DNA of 64,000 nt from Enterobacter sp. Bisph1 (GTDB lineage: Bacteria > Pseudomonadota > Gammaproteobacteria > Enterobacterales > Enterobacteriaceae), in assembly GCF_000814905.1 (NCBI RefSeq), contig NZ_JXAG01000037.1, positions 1 to 64,000 on the forward strand. Direction: 5' to 3'. How positions within the stretch are numbered: position 1 is the stretch's first letter; every line of letters begins with the position of its first letter. The position numbers and the translations under genes were made by a program. This document shows positions 46,566 through 58,458 of the stretch, piece by piece. The notes below the pieces were generated by a model. That model had not been told where the DNA came from. It did no database searches and worked only from the letters and a program-made list of their open reading frames with translations.

Positions 46566-47978
46566 ATGTCACTCAGTCGGCGTCACTTTCTTCAGGCATC
46601 CGGGGTTGCGCTTTGTGCCGGCGCGGTGCCGCTGAGGGCTAATGCTGCCGGAAAGCAGCCGCCGCTACCTGTGCCTCCGCTGCTGGAATCCCGGCGCGGC
46701 CAGCCGCTGTTTATGACGCTACAACGCGCGCACTGGTCCTTTGTGGCCGGAACGCGGGCGCAGGTTGCCGGTATCAATGGCCGCTATCTGGGGCCCACCA
46801 TCCGCGTCTGGAACGGTGATGACGTTAAACTGATTTACAGCAACAGGCTGGCGGAAAACGTGGCGATGACCGTCAGCGGCTTGCAGGTGCCAGGCCCCCT
46901 TATGGGCGGCGCACCGCGTATGATGACCGCTAATAACGACTGGGCGCCGGTGCTGCCCATCCGCCAGAGCGCCGCCACGCTCTGGTATCACGCCAATACG
47001 CCGAACCGCACCGCCCAGCAGGTTTACAGCGGGCTTGCCGGGATGTGGCTGGTCGAAGATGAGATCAGCAAATCCCTGCCGATTCCCAACCACTACGGTG
47101 TAGATGATTTCCCGATTATTATTCAGGACAAACGGCTGGATAACTTTGGCACGCCGCAGTACAGCGAGCCGGGCAGCGGCGGTTTCGTTGGCGATACGCT
47201 GATGGTTAACGGCGCGCAAAGCCCGTATGTTGAAGTGTCACGCGGCTGGGTGCGCTTGCGTTTGCTGAATGCCTCCAACTCGCGCCGTTATCATCTGCAA
47301 ATGAGCGATGGCCGCGCGCTGCATGTTATTTCGGGCGATCAGGGATTCTTATCCGCGCCGGTTTCCGTCAAGCAGCTGTCGCTGGCCGCAGGCGAGCGCC
47401 GGGAAGTGCTGGTGGATATGACCAACGGTGATGAAGTGTCGATCACCTGCGGTGAAGCAGCGAGCATTATGGACCGGCTACGCGGTTTCTTCGAACCGTC
47501 GAGCATTCTTATTTCAACGCTGGTGTTGACGCTGCGCCCGACCGGCCTGTTGCCGCTGGTCACCGACACGCTGCCGATGCGCCTGCTGCCGTCCGATATT
47601 CAGCCCGGTACGCCAACCCGTAGCCGCGATATCACCCTGGGCAGCGATCCGGGCATTAACGGTCAGCTATGGGATACGCAGCGTATCGACATCACCGCAC
47701 AGCAGGGCACCTGGGAGCGCTGGACGGTACGTGCGGAAATGCCGCAGTCGTTCCACATTGAAGGGGTGATGTTCCAGGTGCGTAACGTCAACGGCGCGCT
47801 GCCGTTCCCGGAAGATCGCGGCTGGAAAGATACGGTATGGATAGACGGGCAGGTGGAGTTACTGGTGTGGTTTGGTCAGCCTTCATGGCCACATTTCCCG
47901 TTCCTCTATCAAAGCCAGACGCTGGAGATGACCGATCGCGGTTCGGTGGGACAACTGTTGGTCAACCCCGCGCCATAA
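46566..47978 (+). CDS. ftsP: Cell division protein FtsP (SufI)
   Basis: A 470-residue periplasmic multicopper-oxidase fold protein, the same length as E. coli FtsP. The twin-arginine signal SRRHFLQ at residues 4-10 directs Tat export in folded form. Three cupredoxin domains follow, but the copper-ligand His-x-His motifs are not intact, so it has no oxidase function. It stabilises the divisome under stress. I chose ATG 46566 because the earlier in-frame frame lacks a signal and the RBS GGAG lies just before. Confidence 0.95.
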   Translation: MSLSRRHFLQASGVALCAGAVPLRANAAGKQPPLPVPPLLESRRGQPLFMTLQRAHWSFVAGTRAQVAGINGRYLGPTIRVWNGDDVKLIYSNRLAENVAMTVSGLQVPGPLMGGAPRMMTANNDWAPVLPIRQSAATLWYHANTPNRTAQQVYSGLAGMWLVEDEISKSLPIPNHYGVDDFPIIIQDKRLDNFGTPQYSEPGSGGFVGDTLMVNGAQSPYVEVSRGWVRLRLLNASNSRRYHLQMSDGRALHVISGDQGFLSAPVSVKQLSLAAGERREVLVDMTNGDEVSITCGEAASIMDRLRGFFEPSSILISTLVLTLRPTGLLPLVTDTLPMRLLPSDIQPGTPTRSRDITLGSDPGINGQLWDTQRIDITAQQGTWERWTVRAEMPQSFHIEGVMFQVRNVNGALPFPEDRGWKDTVWIDGQVELLVWFGQPSWPHFPFLYQSQTLEMTDRGSVGQLLVNPAP

Positions 47979-47986
47979 CGCGCCAG

Positions 47987-48013
47987 GCCTGCAAGCCGCA
48001 CTTCGCAGGCTTT
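47987..48013 (+). terminator. Weak hairpin after ftsP
   Basis: GCCTGC (47987-47992) with GCAGGC (48005-48010), then TTTG. Marginal as terminator. Confidence 0.4.
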
Positions 48014-48097
48014 GACAAAATCGCCCTTCATTTCATGCCAGTTTACGGCGTATAATCGCCGCCCTTTGATGATTTTTTTACCACTTTTGGAAGTAAG

Positions 48098-50278
48098 ATG
48101 AGCGCAATATCCCTGATCCAACCGGATCGCGACCTTTTCTCATGGCCCCAGTATTGGGCGGCCTGCTTTGGCCCGGCACCTTTTTTGCCGATGACGCGCG
48201 AAGAGATGGATCAACTTGGCTGGGATAGCTGCGACATCATTCTGGTAACGGGCGATGCTTACGTTGATCACCCGAGCTTCGGGATGGCGATTTGCGGACG
48301 CATGCTGGAGGCGCAAGGTTTCCGCGTCGGCATCATTGCCCAGCCGGACTGGAACAGCAAAGACGACTTTATGCGTCTGGGTAAACCGAACCTGTTTTTT
48401 GGCGTCACCGCCGGAAATATGGATTCGATGATCAACCGCTACACCGCCGATCGTAAGCTACGTCATGACGATGCTTACACGCCCGATAACGTTGCGGGTA
48501 AGCGCCCGGATCGCGCCACGTTGGTCTATACCCAGCGCTGTAAAGAGGCGTGGAAAGAGGTACCGGTGATCCTCGGCGGTATTGAAGCCAGTCTGCGCCG
48601 TACCGCTCATTATGATTACTGGTCCGATACCGTGCGCCGCTCGGTGCTGATCGACGCAAAAGCCGACATGCTGATGTTCGGCAACGGCGAGCGCCCGTTG
48701 GTAGAAGTGGCGCACCGTCTGGCGGCGGGTGAACCTATTGCGCAGATCCGCGATGTGCGCAATACCGCGATTATCGTCAAAGAAGCGCTGCCGGGCTGGA
48801 GCGGCGTTGACTCTACGCGCCTTGATACGCCGGGTAAAATCGACCCTATTCCCCATCCTTACGGCGAAGATTTACCCTGCGCTGATAACAAACCCGTCGA
48901 GCCGAAAGCGCAAGAAGTTAAAACGGTTACCGTGCAGCCGCCGCGGCCAAAACCGTGGGAGAAAACCTACGTTCTGCTGCCCTCCTTTGAAAAAGTGAAG
49001 GGCGATAAAGTGCTGTATGCGCACGCATCACGCATTTTGCATCATGAAACCAACCCCGGCTGCGCCCGCGCGCTGCTGCAAAAGCATGGCGATCGCTATA
49101 TCTGGATCAACCCGCCGGCGATCCCGCTGTCCACCGAAGAGATGGACAGCGTGTTTGCTCTGCCGTACCAGCGTGTGCCGCATCCCGCTTACGGCAAGAG
49201 TCGCATCCCGGCTTATGATATGATCCGTTTCTCCATCAACATCATGCGCGGCTGCTTTGGCGGCTGCTCGTTCTGCTCCATTACCGAGCATGAAGGGCGC
49301 ATTATTCAGAGCCGTTCAGAAGATTCGATCATTAATGAGATCGAAGCGATTCGCGACTCGGTACCGGGTTTTACCGGCGTTATCTCCGATCTGGGTGGGC
49401 CGACGGCCAACATGTATATGCTGCGTTGCAAATCGCCGCGCGCCGAGCAGACCTGCCGCCGTCTCTCCTGCGTCTACCCGGATATCTGCCCGCACATGGA
49501 TACCAACCATCAGCCCACGATCAATCTTTATCGCCGCGCCCGCGATCTGAAAGGCATCAAGAAGATCCTTATCGCTTCCGGTGTGCGTTACGATCTGGCG
49601 GTGGAAGATCCGCGTTACGTCAAAGAGCTGGCGACGCACCACGTCGGCGGGTATCTGAAAATTGCCCCGGAGCATACCGAAGAGGGGCCACTGTCGAAGA
49701 TGATGAAACCGGGCATGGGCAGCTACGATCGCTTTAAACAGCTGTTCGATACCTATTCGAAAGAGGCGGGGAAAGAGCAGTATTTAATTCCCTATTTTAT
49801 CTCTGCGCATCCTGGTACGCGCGATGAAGATATGGTCAACCTTGCGCTGTGGCTGAAGCGTCACCGCTTCCGCCTGGATCAGGTGCAGAACTTCTATCCG
49901 TCGCCGCTGGCCAATTCGACGACCATGTATTACACCGGCAAAAACCCGCTGTCGAAGATCGACTATAAGAGTGAAGAAGTGGTGGTGCCGAAAGGCGATA
50001 AACAGCGCCGCCTGCATAAAGCGCTGCTGCGTTATCACGATCCCGCCAACTGGCCGCTGCTGCGCCAGGCGCTGGAAGCGATGGGTAAAAAGCACCTGAT
50101 TGGCTCGCGCCGTGAGTGCCTGGTGCCTGCGCCAACGCTGGATGAGATACGCGAAGCGCGCCGTCAGAACCGGCATACGCAGCCGGCGTTAACCAAGCAT
50201 ACGCCGATTGTTCATCAGCGCAGCAACGGTAAAAACGCGGCGGCACCGGCCAAAAAACGCACCCCGCGCGTACGTTAA
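48098..50278 (+). CDS. ygiQ: Radical SAM protein YgiQ
   Basis: A 726-residue protein of the UPF0313 family (739 in E. coli). The radical SAM cluster motif CFGGCSFC spans 386-393 (Cys386, Cys390, Cys393), preceded by a DUF3362-like N-terminal domain and followed by a basic tail rich in Lys, Arg and Ala (about 690-726). Its substrate is unknown. It has its own terminator and no close partner in the operon. Confidence 0.95.
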   Translation: MSAISLIQPDRDLFSWPQYWAACFGPAPFLPMTREEMDQLGWDSCDIILVTGDAYVDHPSFGMAICGRMLEAQGFRVGIIAQPDWNSKDDFMRLGKPNLFFGVTAGNMDSMINRYTADRKLRHDDAYTPDNVAGKRPDRATLVYTQRCKEAWKEVPVILGGIEASLRRTAHYDYWSDTVRRSVLIDAKADMLMFGNGERPLVEVAHRLAAGEPIAQIRDVRNTAIIVKEALPGWSGVDSTRLDTPGKIDPIPHPYGEDLPCADNKPVEPKAQEVKTVTVQPPRPKPWEKTYVLLPSFEKVKGDKVLYAHASRILHHETNPGCARALLQKHGDRYIWINPPAIPLSTEEMDSVFALPYQRVPHPAYGKSRIPAYDMIRFSINIMRGCFGGCSFCSITEHEGRIIQSRSEDSIINEIEAIRDSVPGFTGVISDLGGPTANMYMLRCKSPRAEQTCRRLSCVYPDICPHMDTNHQPTINLYRRARDLKGIKKILIASGVRYDLAVEDPRYVKELATHHVGGYLKIAPEHTEEGPLSKMMKPGMGSYDRFKQLFDTYSKEAGKEQYLIPYFISAHPGTRDEDMVNLALWLKRHRFRLDQVQNFYPSPLANSTTMYYTGKNPLSKIDYKSEEVVVPKGDKQRRLHKALLRYHDPANWPLLRQALEAMGKKHLIGSRRECLVPAPTLDEIREARRQNRHTQPALTKHTPIVHQRSNGKNAAAPAKKRTPRVR

Positions 50279-50282
50279 GCGC

Positions 50283-50313
50283 AAAAAAATCCCGGCCTTT
50301 CGCCGGGATTTTT
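50283..50313. terminator. Bidirectional terminator between ygiQ and dkgA
   Basis: Stem AAATCCCGGC (50287-50296) with GCCGGGATTT (50302-50311), A run before and T run after. Confidence 0.9.
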
Positions 50314-50356
50314 ATTGTCTGTGCCGTTAGCCCGCCAGGGGCTTTAACGCCAGCAC

Positions 50357-51184
50357 TCAGCCACCAAACTGATCCGGGTCCGGCCCCAGCCGTTTCCCCT
50401 GATCCAGCTTCGCAATCTCACTCAGTTCATCTTTATCAAGGCGGAAATCCCAGACGCTGAAGTTTTCAGCGATACGCGCAGGCGTAACGGATTTCGGGAT
50501 CACCACCAGGCCGCTGTCGAGATGCCAGCGGATAACAATCTGGGCAGGTGTTTTGCCGTACTTATCCGCCAGATCGCGGATAACTTTCTGATCGAATACC
50601 CCTTCGCCGCCCTGCGCCAGCGGGCTCCAGGATTCCGTTTGAATTTTATGCGTCGCATTCCACGCATGCAGTTGGCGCTGCTGCATCAGCGGATGCAGCT
50701 CAATCTGGTTAACCACCGGGATCACGCTGGTTTCATCGATGATCTTTTGCAGATGGTGAATCTCGAAGTTACATACGCCGATACTTTTAACCAGCCCCTG
50801 CTTTTGCAGCTCGATCATGCCCTGCCAGGCCTCAACGTAATGATCGATTGCCGGAACCGGCCAGTGCATCAGGTAGAGATCGACATAATCCAGCTGCAGT
50901 TTCTGCAGGCTGGTTTTCAGCGCTTCGGCGGGGCGTTGCTGATCGTCATTCCACAGTTTGGTAGTGATAAACAGTTCATCACGCGGTACGCCTGCGCTGG
51001 CTAACGCGTTGCCAACACCCTCTTCGTTCTTATAGGCGGCGGCGGTATCAATTGAGCGATACCCGACTTCCAGCGCCTTATGGATGGCGGTTACCACTTC
51101 CTCGTTGCTCGCTTTCCACACGCCAAGTCCCAGTTGTGGCATCACATTGCCGTCAGACAGCTTAATCACGGTTGGATGTGTCAT
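50357..51184 (-). CDS. dkgA: 2,5-diketo-D-gluconate/methylglyoxal reductase DkgA
   Basis: A 275-residue aldo-keto reductase, the same length as E. coli DkgA (YqhE). Family fingerprints: RSIDTAAAYKNEEGVG (about 43-58, with catalytic Asp and Tyr), KLW (Lys), LMHWP (His), and the C-terminal NADPH segment IPKSVTPARIAENF. It reduces 2,5-diketogluconate and methylglyoxal with NADPH. It is in the yqhD-dkgA unit activated by the divergent YqhC. A 99-base gap separates it from yqhD. Confidence 0.96.
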   Translation of the reverse strand: MTHPTVIKLSDGNVMPQLGLGVWKASNEEVVTAIHKALEVGYRSIDTAAAYKNEEGVGNALASAGVPRDELFITTKLWNDDQQRPAEALKTSLQKLQLDYVDLYLMHWPVPAIDHYVEAWQGMIELQKQGLVKSIGVCNFEIHHLQKIIDETSVIPVVNQIELHPLMQQRQLHAWNATHKIQTESWSPLAQGGEGVFDQKVIRDLADKYGKTPAQIVIRWHLDSGLVVIPKSVTPARIAENFSVWDFRLDKDELSEIAKLDQGKRLGPDPDQFGG

Positions 51185-51283
51185 GCATTTCTCCTTTGTA
51201 AGCTTACCGGGACGAGCCCGGTAAGGTGGGGTGCATTAATTGTGGTCGAAAAACCCAAAAACGGAAGGCGAAGAGGTGAGACC

Positions 51284-52447
51284 TTAGCGCGCCGCTTCGT
51301 AAATACGGCGGCTCACCTCAAGAGTAATATCCTGATGTTCGCCAAGTTTCGTCATCCCATGCTCTTCCAGTTTAGCCAGCAGCGCCGGAATGGAGCTGCC
51401 GTCGAGGCCATAACCCGACAGACGGGTTGGTACGCCCATACGCTCGAAGAAGTTGCGTGTTGCTTCGATAGCCGCATCGATGCGCTCGCTTTCTGAACCT
51501 TCAGTGATGTTCCAGACGCGCTCTGCGTACTGCAGCAGTTTTTCACGTTTGGTATCGCGTTTTTCATTCCATAGGGCAGGCAGCACCACCGCCAGCGTCT
51601 GGGCATGATCCAGCCCGTGCATTGCGGTCAGCTCATGGCCCAGCATATGGGTTGCCCAGTCCTGCGGCACGCCCGCGCCGATAAGGCCGTTCAACGCTTG
51701 CGTCGCCGCCCACATAACGTTGGCGCGCACATCGTAGTTTTCCGGTTCCTGCAACGCTTTCGGGCCCTCTTCGATCAGCGTCAGCAGAATGCCTTCTGCA
51801 AAGCGATCCTGAATTTTACCCGCGACCGGGTAAGTGACGTACTGCTCAACGGTATGAACAAAGGCGTCGACCACGCCGTTCGCCACCTGGCGCGGCGGCA
51901 GGGTAAAGGTGTAAACCGGATCCAGCACCGCGAACACCGGCTGTACGAAGGCAGAGTGGAAAGCCTGTTTATCGCCGGTCGCTTTACGCGATACCACCGC
52001 GCCAGCATTGGATTCAGAACCCGTTGCCGGCAGCGTCAGCACGGAGCCCATCGAGATAGCGCTTTTGATTTCGCTCCCGCGGGTCTGCAGGATATGCCAG
52101 GGATCGATGCCGTCGGCATAGTGTGCCGCTGCGGCAATAAATTTAGTGCCATCCAGCACCGAGCCGCCGCCCACCGCCAGCAGGAAGGTGATATTTTCCG
52201 CTTTCACCACCTGTACCGCTTTCATCAGCGTTTCATAGGTCGGGTTCGGTTCGATACCGCCAAATTCAAGCACGTCCAGCCCTGAAAGGGCGCTGTAAAC
52301 CTGGTCGAGCACGCCGTTTTTCTTTACGCTGCCGCCGCCGTAGGTGATCAACACGCGCGCGTTAGCCGGAATTTGTTCACGCAGATTGGCGATAGCGCCT
52401 TTGCCAAACAGGATGCGGGTCGGGGTATGTAAATTAAAACTGTTCAT
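51284..52447 (-). CDS. yqhD: NADPH-dependent aldehyde reductase YqhD
   Basis: A 387-residue iron-type alcohol dehydrogenase, the same length as E. coli YqhD. Nucleotide-binding GGGS (37-40) and GGGSVLDGTK (93-102); metal ligands Asp194, His198, His267 and His281 are in place. It reduces a broad range of short aldehydes, including lipid peroxidation products and furfural. I used the ATG at 52447 (MNSFNLHTPTRILFG). It is divergent from yqhC and co-transcribed with dkgA. Confidence 0.96.
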   Translation of the reverse strand: MNSFNLHTPTRILFGKGAIANLREQIPANARVLITYGGGSVKKNGVLDQVYSALSGLDVLEFGGIEPNPTYETLMKAVQVVKAENITFLLAVGGGSVLDGTKFIAAAAHYADGIDPWHILQTRGSEIKSAISMGSVLTLPATGSESNAGAVVSRKATGDKQAFHSAFVQPVFAVLDPVYTFTLPPRQVANGVVDAFVHTVEQYVTYPVAGKIQDRFAEGILLTLIEEGPKALQEPENYDVRANVMWAATQALNGLIGAGVPQDWATHMLGHELTAMHGLDHAQTLAVVLPALWNEKRDTKREKLLQYAERVWNITEGSESERIDAAIEATRNFFERMGVPTRLSGYGLDGSSIPALLAKLEEHGMTKLGEHQDITLEVSRRIYEAAR

Positions 52448-52641
52448 TGTGCGTTCCCTTCTGATTGAGGTTAAAGAGCGGTGGCGATGTTTTGCCTGAT
52501 GGGGTTTATTGTGGGCGCGGGCCCGCGCGCCCTCAATGCACATTCCTGCCTATGTCTTGCCTGTTTCTCCATGTCACTGGAGAAAATGTGCAAAACTTTG
52601 CACACTGTGCGGGTCAAAATTGTTTGCCGGAGTGGCGAAAA

Positions 52642-53541
52642 ATGAAGCGTGAAAAGATTTGTCTGCAGCTGACGGATAAAATTAAGCATTTGAAAATAAA
52701 TGAAAACAAGCTAAGCGCTCTGCTGCCGGATATCCGTTTGCTGTACGGCACGCAGCCGGGAACCCGCACGCCGGTAATGTATCAGCCGGGGATCGTGTTT
52801 CTCTTTTCCGGGCACAAAATTGGTTATATCAATGAAAGAGTCTTTCGTTATGACACCAATGAATATTTGCTGCTCACCGTGCCGCTGCCTTTTGAGTGCG
52901 AAACCTTTGCTACGCCGGAAGTGCCGCTGGCAGGGATCCGCCTAAATGTCGATATTTTACAGCTGCAGGAACTGCTGATGGACATTGGCGAAGATGAACA
53001 CTTCCGTCCCGATGTGGCGGCCAGCGGCATCAACTCGGCGGTGCTCTCGGAGGAGATCCTCTGCGCCGCTGAGCGGCTGCTTGATGTGATGGAGCGCCCG
53101 CTGGATGCGCGTATTCTTGGCAAACAGATTATCCGTGAAATGCTCTATCACGTGCTGACGGGGCCGTGCGGCGGCGCGCTGCTGGCACTGGTCAGCCGCC
53201 AGACGCACTTTAGCCTGATAAGCCGCGTGCTCAAACGCATTGAAAGCCAGTACACGGAAAACCTCAGCGTCGATCAGCTGGCGGCGGAGGCCAATATGAG
53301 CGTTTCGGCGTTTCACCACAACTTTAAGTCGGTGACCAGCACCTCGCCGTTGCAATACCTGAAAACCTACCGGCTGCATAAGGCGCGGATGTTAATGGTG
53401 CACGACGGCATGAAAGCCAGCGCGGCGGCCATTCGCGTGGGCTACGAAAGCCCGTCGCAGTTTAGCCGTGAGTTTAAGCGTTATTTTGGCCTGACGCCGG
53501 GAGAAGATGTGGCGAGAATTCGCACCATTCAGGGGAACTAA
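52642..53541 (+). CDS. yqhC: AraC-type activator YqhC
   Basis: A 299-residue transcriptional regulator, starting at [17 protein letters not shown] (ATG 52642). N-terminal cupin-like sensor (about 30-150; [21 protein letters not shown]) and C-terminal double helix-turn-helix (about 200-295; [20 protein letters not shown] and [20 protein letters not shown]). K-12 YqhC activates yqhD and dkgA in response to aldehydes. The long in-frame extension from 52465 is cut off as non-conserved. The 194-bp gap to yqhD must hold its binding sites. Confidence 0.93.
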   Translation: MKREKICLQLTDKIKHLKINENKLSALLPDIRLLYGTQPGTRTPVMYQPGIVFLFSGHKIGYINERVFRYDTNEYLLLTVPLPFECETFATPEVPLAGIRLNVDILQLQELLMDIGEDEHFRPDVAASGINSAVLSEEILCAAERLLDVMERPLDARILGKQIIREMLYHVLTGPCGGALLALVSRQTHFSLISRVLKRIESQYTENLSVDQLAAEANMSVSAFHHNFKSVTSTSPLQYLKTYRLHKARMLMVHDGMKASAAAIRVGYESPSQFSREFKRYFGLTPGEDVARIRTIQGN

Positions 53542-53572
53542 CCGTCCCCTCTTCACAGGAAGAGGGGGAATG

Positions 53573-54232
53573 TTACGCGTTACTGTATTTTTTCTTCAGC
53601 ACTACCGTGACCGCACCAATCAGGCCGACCACCAGCAGGAATAGTGGCAGCACCATCAGGAAGGTCATCACCTGATCTTCATGGCGTTTCACAAACGGGA
53701 TCATGCTAATGGCGTAACCCAGGGAAGTGACGGCGCCTACCCACAGCAGCGCGCTCAGCCAGTTGAAAATCTGAAAGCGGCGGTTAGAAAGGCCGGAAAT
53801 CCCCGCCATTGTCGGTAACAAGGTGCGCACAAAAGCGAGAAAACGTCCCGCCAGCAGCGCCAGCAGACCGTGGCGATCGAACATACAGGTCGCCCGCTCA
53901 TGGTATTTCACCGGCAGCTGCGACAACCAGCTTTTCACCACGCGCGTATTGCCAAGCCATCTTCCCTGCAGATAGCTCAGCCAGCAGCCGAGGCTGGCGG
54001 CGGAAGTCAGAATGGCTAAGGTCGCGACAAAATCCATGCAGCCGCGCGCAATCAGCGCACCGGCCAGCAGCAGCAGGCTGTCACCGGGCAAAAACGAAGC
54101 AGGAAGCAGGCCGTTTTCTAAAAAGAGTGTGGCAAACATCACTAAATAAACAACACCGACAACATGCGGATTTGCCAGCGCAGCAAAGTCGTGATGCCAG
54201 AGCGCAGCAATAATATCTTGAATAACAGCCAT
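53573..54232 (-). CDS. yghB: DedA family membrane protein YghB
   Basis: A 219-residue inner-membrane protein, the same length as E. coli YghB. DedA signatures: [22 protein letters not shown] (about 35-56) and a conserved [18 protein letters not shown] (about 125-142). YghB and YqjA are redundant and required for normal division, Tat export and membrane potential; they probably act as proton-linked lipid or ion transporters. It is alone between yqhC and metC. Confidence 0.95.
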   Translation of the reverse strand: MAVIQDIIAALWHHDFAALANPHVVGVVYLVMFATLFLENGLLPASFLPGDSLLLLAGALIARGCMDFVATLAILTSAASLGCWLSYLQGRWLGNTRVVKSWLSQLPVKYHERATCMFDRHGLLALLAGRFLAFVRTLLPTMAGISGLSNRRFQIFNWLSALLWVGAVTSLGYAISMIPFVKRHEDQVMTFLMVLPLFLLVVGLIGAVTVVLKKKYSNA

Positions 54233-54349
54233 GGACTTTCCCGTGGAACAGCGTAGAGGAAGCTATTGTACTCCAGTTAGCCTGAAACACCTTGATCGGG
54301 GGCGCAAGAAACATAGAATTTTCCTAATTCTTACGCCCGTAAACCTGGT

Positions 54350-55543
<1,194 letters not shown>

Positions 55544-55556
55544 TCAACCTGTTTTT

Positions 55557-55580
55557 ATACGTCTGGATGTCCAGACTACC
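55557..55580 (-). promoter_or_regulatory. MetJ operator at metC
   Basis: Three adjoining octads ATACGTCT, GGATGTCC and AGACTACC match the AGACGTCT met-box at 7, 5 and 5 of 8 positions; the array starts 20 bases upstream of the metC ATG. Confidence 0.75.
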
Positions 55581-55710
55581 ATGATTGTCGACGGTTGCCT
55601 CACAGAGTTAACGCGGCGGATAAATTTTTCCAGAAAATGGACATTGGCGTTTGTTTACTGCGTAAGCGCAAAGAAAATGACTTTTTACTCAGGCACTATG
55701 CGAATACTAA

Positions 55711-55725
55711 TGAGAACCACTATCA
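55711..55725 (+). promoter_or_regulatory. Fur box at exbB
   Basis: TGAGAACCACTATCA matches the 7-1-7 Fur consensus at 12 of 15 positions, 62 bases upstream of the exbB GTG. Iron control of exbBD is well established in E. coli. Confidence 0.7.
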
Positions 55726-55787
55726 ATTCGACGACTTTTTGATATCATGACGCACAGATTTTGTGATTTGCGTCTCGGAGATACAGT

Positions 55788-56519
55788 GTGGGTAATAATT
55801 TGATGCAGACGGATCTTTCCGTGTGGGGCATGTATCACCATGCCGACATCGTGGTGAAAGTGGTAATGATTGGCCTGATTCTGGCTTCTGTCGTCACCTG
55901 GGCGCTATTCTTTAGTAAGAGCGTTGAGATGATTTCGCACAAACGCCGCCTCAAACGTGAGCAGAAGCTGCTGGCTGAAGCCCGTTCCCTTAATCAGGCG
56001 AGTGAGATTGCCTCCGCTTTCCCGGCGCGCAGCGTAAGCACCCAGTTAATCAACGAAGCCCAGAACGAGCTGGAACTCTCCGCAGGTAGCGAAGATAACG
56101 AAGGTATTAAAGAGCGTACTGGTTTTCGTCTGGAACGGCGCGTTGCTGCGACTGGCCGCTATATGGGCCGCGGCAATGGTTATCTTGCGACGATTGGTGC
56201 CATCTCTCCTTTTATCGGTCTGTTTGGTACCGTTTGGGGCATCATGAACAGCTTTATCGGTATTGCACAAACGCAAACCACCAACCTCGCGGTAGTAGCA
56301 CCGGGTATCGCGGAAGCGCTGCTGGCAACGGCAATCGGCCTGGTAGCGGCTATCCCGGCGGTGGTTATTTATAACCTCTTCGCCCGCATGATTGGCAGCT
56401 ATAAAGCGACGCTTGGCGATGTCGCCGCGCAGGTTCTGCTGCTGCAAAGCCGCGATCTGGACCTCGCTGCCAGCAACGCACAGCCGGTTCGCACCACGCA
56501 AAAATTACGTGTAGGTTGA
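55788..56519 (+). CDS. exbB: TonB energy-transducing protein ExbB
   Basis: A 243-residue inner-membrane protein (244 in E. coli) with three helices (about 22-45, 130-153, 175-198). With ExbD it converts proton motive force into TonB motion for uptake of iron siderophores and cobalamin. The start codon is GTG (MGNNLMQTDLSVWGMY), as in E. coli. It is 6 bases before exbD and under a Fur-box promoter. Confidence 0.97.
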   Translation: MGNNLMQTDLSVWGMYHHADIVVKVVMIGLILASVVTWALFFSKSVEMISHKRRLKREQKLLAEARSLNQASEIASAFPARSVSTQLINEAQNELELSAGSEDNEGIKERTGFRLERRVAATGRYMGRGNGYLATIGAISPFIGLFGTVWGIMNSFIGIAQTQTTNLAVVAPGIAEALLATAIGLVAAIPAVVIYNLFARMIGSYKATLGDVAAQVLLLQSRDLDLAASNAQPVRTTQKLRVG

Positions 56520-56525
56520 TGGGTT

Positions 56526-56951
56526 ATGGCTTTACGTCTTAATGAAAACCTCGACGATAACGGCGAAATGCACGAAATCAACGTCACGCCCTTTATCGAC
56601 GTTATGTTAGTGCTGCTGATTATCTTTATGGTCGCCGCGCCGCTTGCCACGGTTGATGTCAAAGTTAACCTGCCGGCATCGACCAGCCAGCCGCAGCCGC
56701 GCCCGGAAAAACCGGTTTACCTGTCGGTAAAAGCGGATAACTCGATGTATATCGGCAACGATCAGGTCACCGATGAGACGATGATTAGTGCGTTGAATAC
56801 GCTGACCGAGGGTAAAAAAGACACCACCATTTTCTTCCGTGCGGATAAAACCGTCGAGTACGCCACGATGATGAAAGTGATGGATACGCTGCATCAGGCA
56901 GGGTATCTGAAAATCGGCCTGGTGGGCGAAGAAGTCACCAAAGCGAAGTAA
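56526..56951 (+). CDS. exbD: TonB energy-transducing protein ExbD
   Basis: A 141-residue protein, the same length as E. coli ExbD. A short cytoplasmic tail, one membrane helix (about 22-42) carrying Asp25, the proton-binding residue, and a periplasmic domain (about 60-141). It works in a complex with ExbB and TonB. Terminated by a strong hairpin. Confidence 0.97.
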   Translation: MALRLNENLDDNGEMHEINVTPFIDVMLVLLIIFMVAAPLATVDVKVNLPASTSQPQPRPEKPVYLSVKADNSMYIGNDQVTDETMISALNTLTEGKKDTTIFFRADKTVEYATMMKVMDTLHQAGYLKIGLVGEEVTKAK

Positions 56952-56965
56952 TAAACTAATCGATT

Positions 56966-56997
56966 AAAAAAGCTGGCAGGTGCCAGCTTTTTTTATA
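56966..56997. terminator. Bidirectional terminator between exbD and yghA
   Basis: Stem AAAGCTGGCA (56969-56978) with TGCCAGCTTT (56981-56990), a T-run after and an A-run before. Confidence 0.92.
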
Positions 56998-57012
56998 CCT
57001 GCATCAGGCCAT

Positions 57013-57909
57013 TTAACCTAAATGTTCGCCGCCCGTCACGCCATGTACTTCGGCGGTAACGTAGCTCGACTCCTGACTTGCCAGATAGACATAAATCGGT
57101 GCCAGTTCAGCAGGCTGCCCGGCGCGTTTAAGCGGGGTTTGCTGACCAAACGTTGGCAGTTTCTCCTGCGGCTGACCGCCCGCAATTTGCAGCGCTGTCC
57201 AGATAGGGCCGGGGGCGACAATGTTGACGCGAATCCCTTTCTCAGCCACCTGCTTCGCCAGCCCGCGGCTGAAGTTAAGAATTGCCGCCTTGGTTGAGGC
57301 ATAATCCAGCAGGTGCGTACTCGGTTGATACGCCTGAATAGAGGATGTGGTGATGATGCTTGAGCCTGGCGGCAGCAGCGGCACGGCTTCCTGGGTCATC
57401 CAGAACAGCGCAAACACGTTAACGGTATAGGTCTGGATAAACTGCTCGCTGGTGATATTGGCAATCTCTTCCACCGCAACCTGTTTACCCGCCACCAGCG
57501 CCAGAATATCCAGCCCGCCGAGCTGCTCTTTCGCCTTGTGCGGCAGCGAGCGTGCGAACGACTCATCCGTCAGATCGCCTGGAATTAATACCGCTTTGCG
57601 CCCGGCGGCTTCGATTTGCGCTTTCACCTGCTGCGCATCTTCCTCTTCCGCCGGTAAATAGTTGATGGCGACATCCGCGCCTTCGCGTGCATAGGCGATG
57701 GCCGCCGCGCGACCGATACCGGAATCGCCGCCGGTCACCAGCGCCTTACGCCCTTTTAACCGCCCGCTGCCGACATAGCTGTTCTCGCCGCAGTCGGGCA
57801 CCGGATCCATCTTCGCCTGCACGCCCGGCGTTGGCTGCAGCTGCTTGGGGTATTCACCGGTATAATACTGGGTGGTGGGATCCTGCATTTTCGTCTGATC
57901 ATTTGACAT
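57013..57909 (-). CDS. yghA: SDR family oxidoreductase YghA
   Basis: A 298-residue short-chain dehydrogenase with an extended N-terminus (about 45 residues) before the Rossmann fold, as in E. coli YghA (294 residues). Cofactor motif TGGDSGIG (about 59-66); catalytic YASTK (Tyr and Lys) at about 202-206, and GPIWT after it. Substrate unknown; NADPH-dependent reduction of an aldehyde or ketone is likely for the family. Confidence 0.94.
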   Translation of the reverse strand: MSNDQTKMQDPTTQYYTGEYPKQLQPTPGVQAKMDPVPDCGENSYVGSGRLKGRKALVTGGDSGIGRAAAIAYAREGADVAINYLPAEEEDAQQVKAQIEAAGRKAVLIPGDLTDESFARSLPHKAKEQLGGLDILALVAGKQVAVEEIANITSEQFIQTYTVNVFALFWMTQEAVPLLPPGSSIITTSSIQAYQPSTHLLDYASTKAAILNFSRGLAKQVAEKGIRVNIVAPGPIWTALQIAGGQPQEKLPTFGQQTPLKRAGQPAELAPIYVYLASQESSYVTAEVHGVTGGEHLG

Positions 57910-58022
57910 AAAGTACCCTCCATTACGGTTGTTCAGTACTTAAGGGTAGAAGCTTGCGCTGAGATTGCCGCGAAATTCAGGATTATCGTAGAAGTGCGCA
58001 TCAAAGCAGGGGAGGGGAGGTT

Positions 58023-58457
58023 CTACTTAGCGTTTGTCGCGCTGTGGGCGGCGACCTCTTCTTCCAGCGCCACGGTGGTGACGTTCGAGGTGCGGTATTC
58101 ACCATCGCTCAATTTACGGCTCAATCGCAGCGTAGCCGTTTCCCGCGCCAGAATGTATTGGTAATTGGCTTCCAGGCGACCCATGATTTTTTCCTGCAGT
58201 TCCGGTTTCTGCTCGATGATGGCATCGATTACCGCACCGTAGATCTCTTCTTTAACCTGTAGCGGATAAATTTCTCGCCGGTTCTGCCATTTCAGACGTA
58301 CCAGCGCCGCAGGAATAGACACCAGCTCGCGGGCGATACGCTGGACAGTTTCGTTTTTGCTTAATATCAGCGCCTCTCTATTTTGCTTTAAGATAAATTC
58401 ATCGCTTTTTTTGTTATCTAAAGCTAAATAGACATTATTATTATCGACGTCTTTCAT
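58023..58457 (-). CDS. Unrecognised protein, 144 residues (second of a pair)
   Basis: I do not recognise it. The start at 58457 (MKDVDNNNVYLALDNKK) lies one base after the TAA of the upstream gene and has GGGTGAG as ribosome site, so the pair is translationally coupled; a longer frame reaching 58529 overlaps the upstream gene and is unlikely. Predicted soluble, mostly helical, with charged middle (LVRLKWQNRREIYPLQVKEE, about 53-72). No signal or membrane segment. Its base composition is lower in GC than the core genes nearby. Located between yghA and yqhA, not found at this point in K-12. Confidence 0.75.
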   Translation of the reverse strand: MKDVDNNNVYLALDNKKSDEFILKQNREALILSKNETVQRIARELVSIPAALVRLKWQNRREIYPLQVKEEIYGAVIDAIIEQKPELQEKIMGRLEANYQYILARETATLRLSRKLSDGEYRTSNVTTVALEEEVAAHSATNAK

Positions 58458-58458
58458 A

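Noticed and set aside
52465-52641. Longer start for yqhC
   Set aside because: The extra 59 residues lie in the divergent promoter region and are not part of the conserved AraC-type protein.
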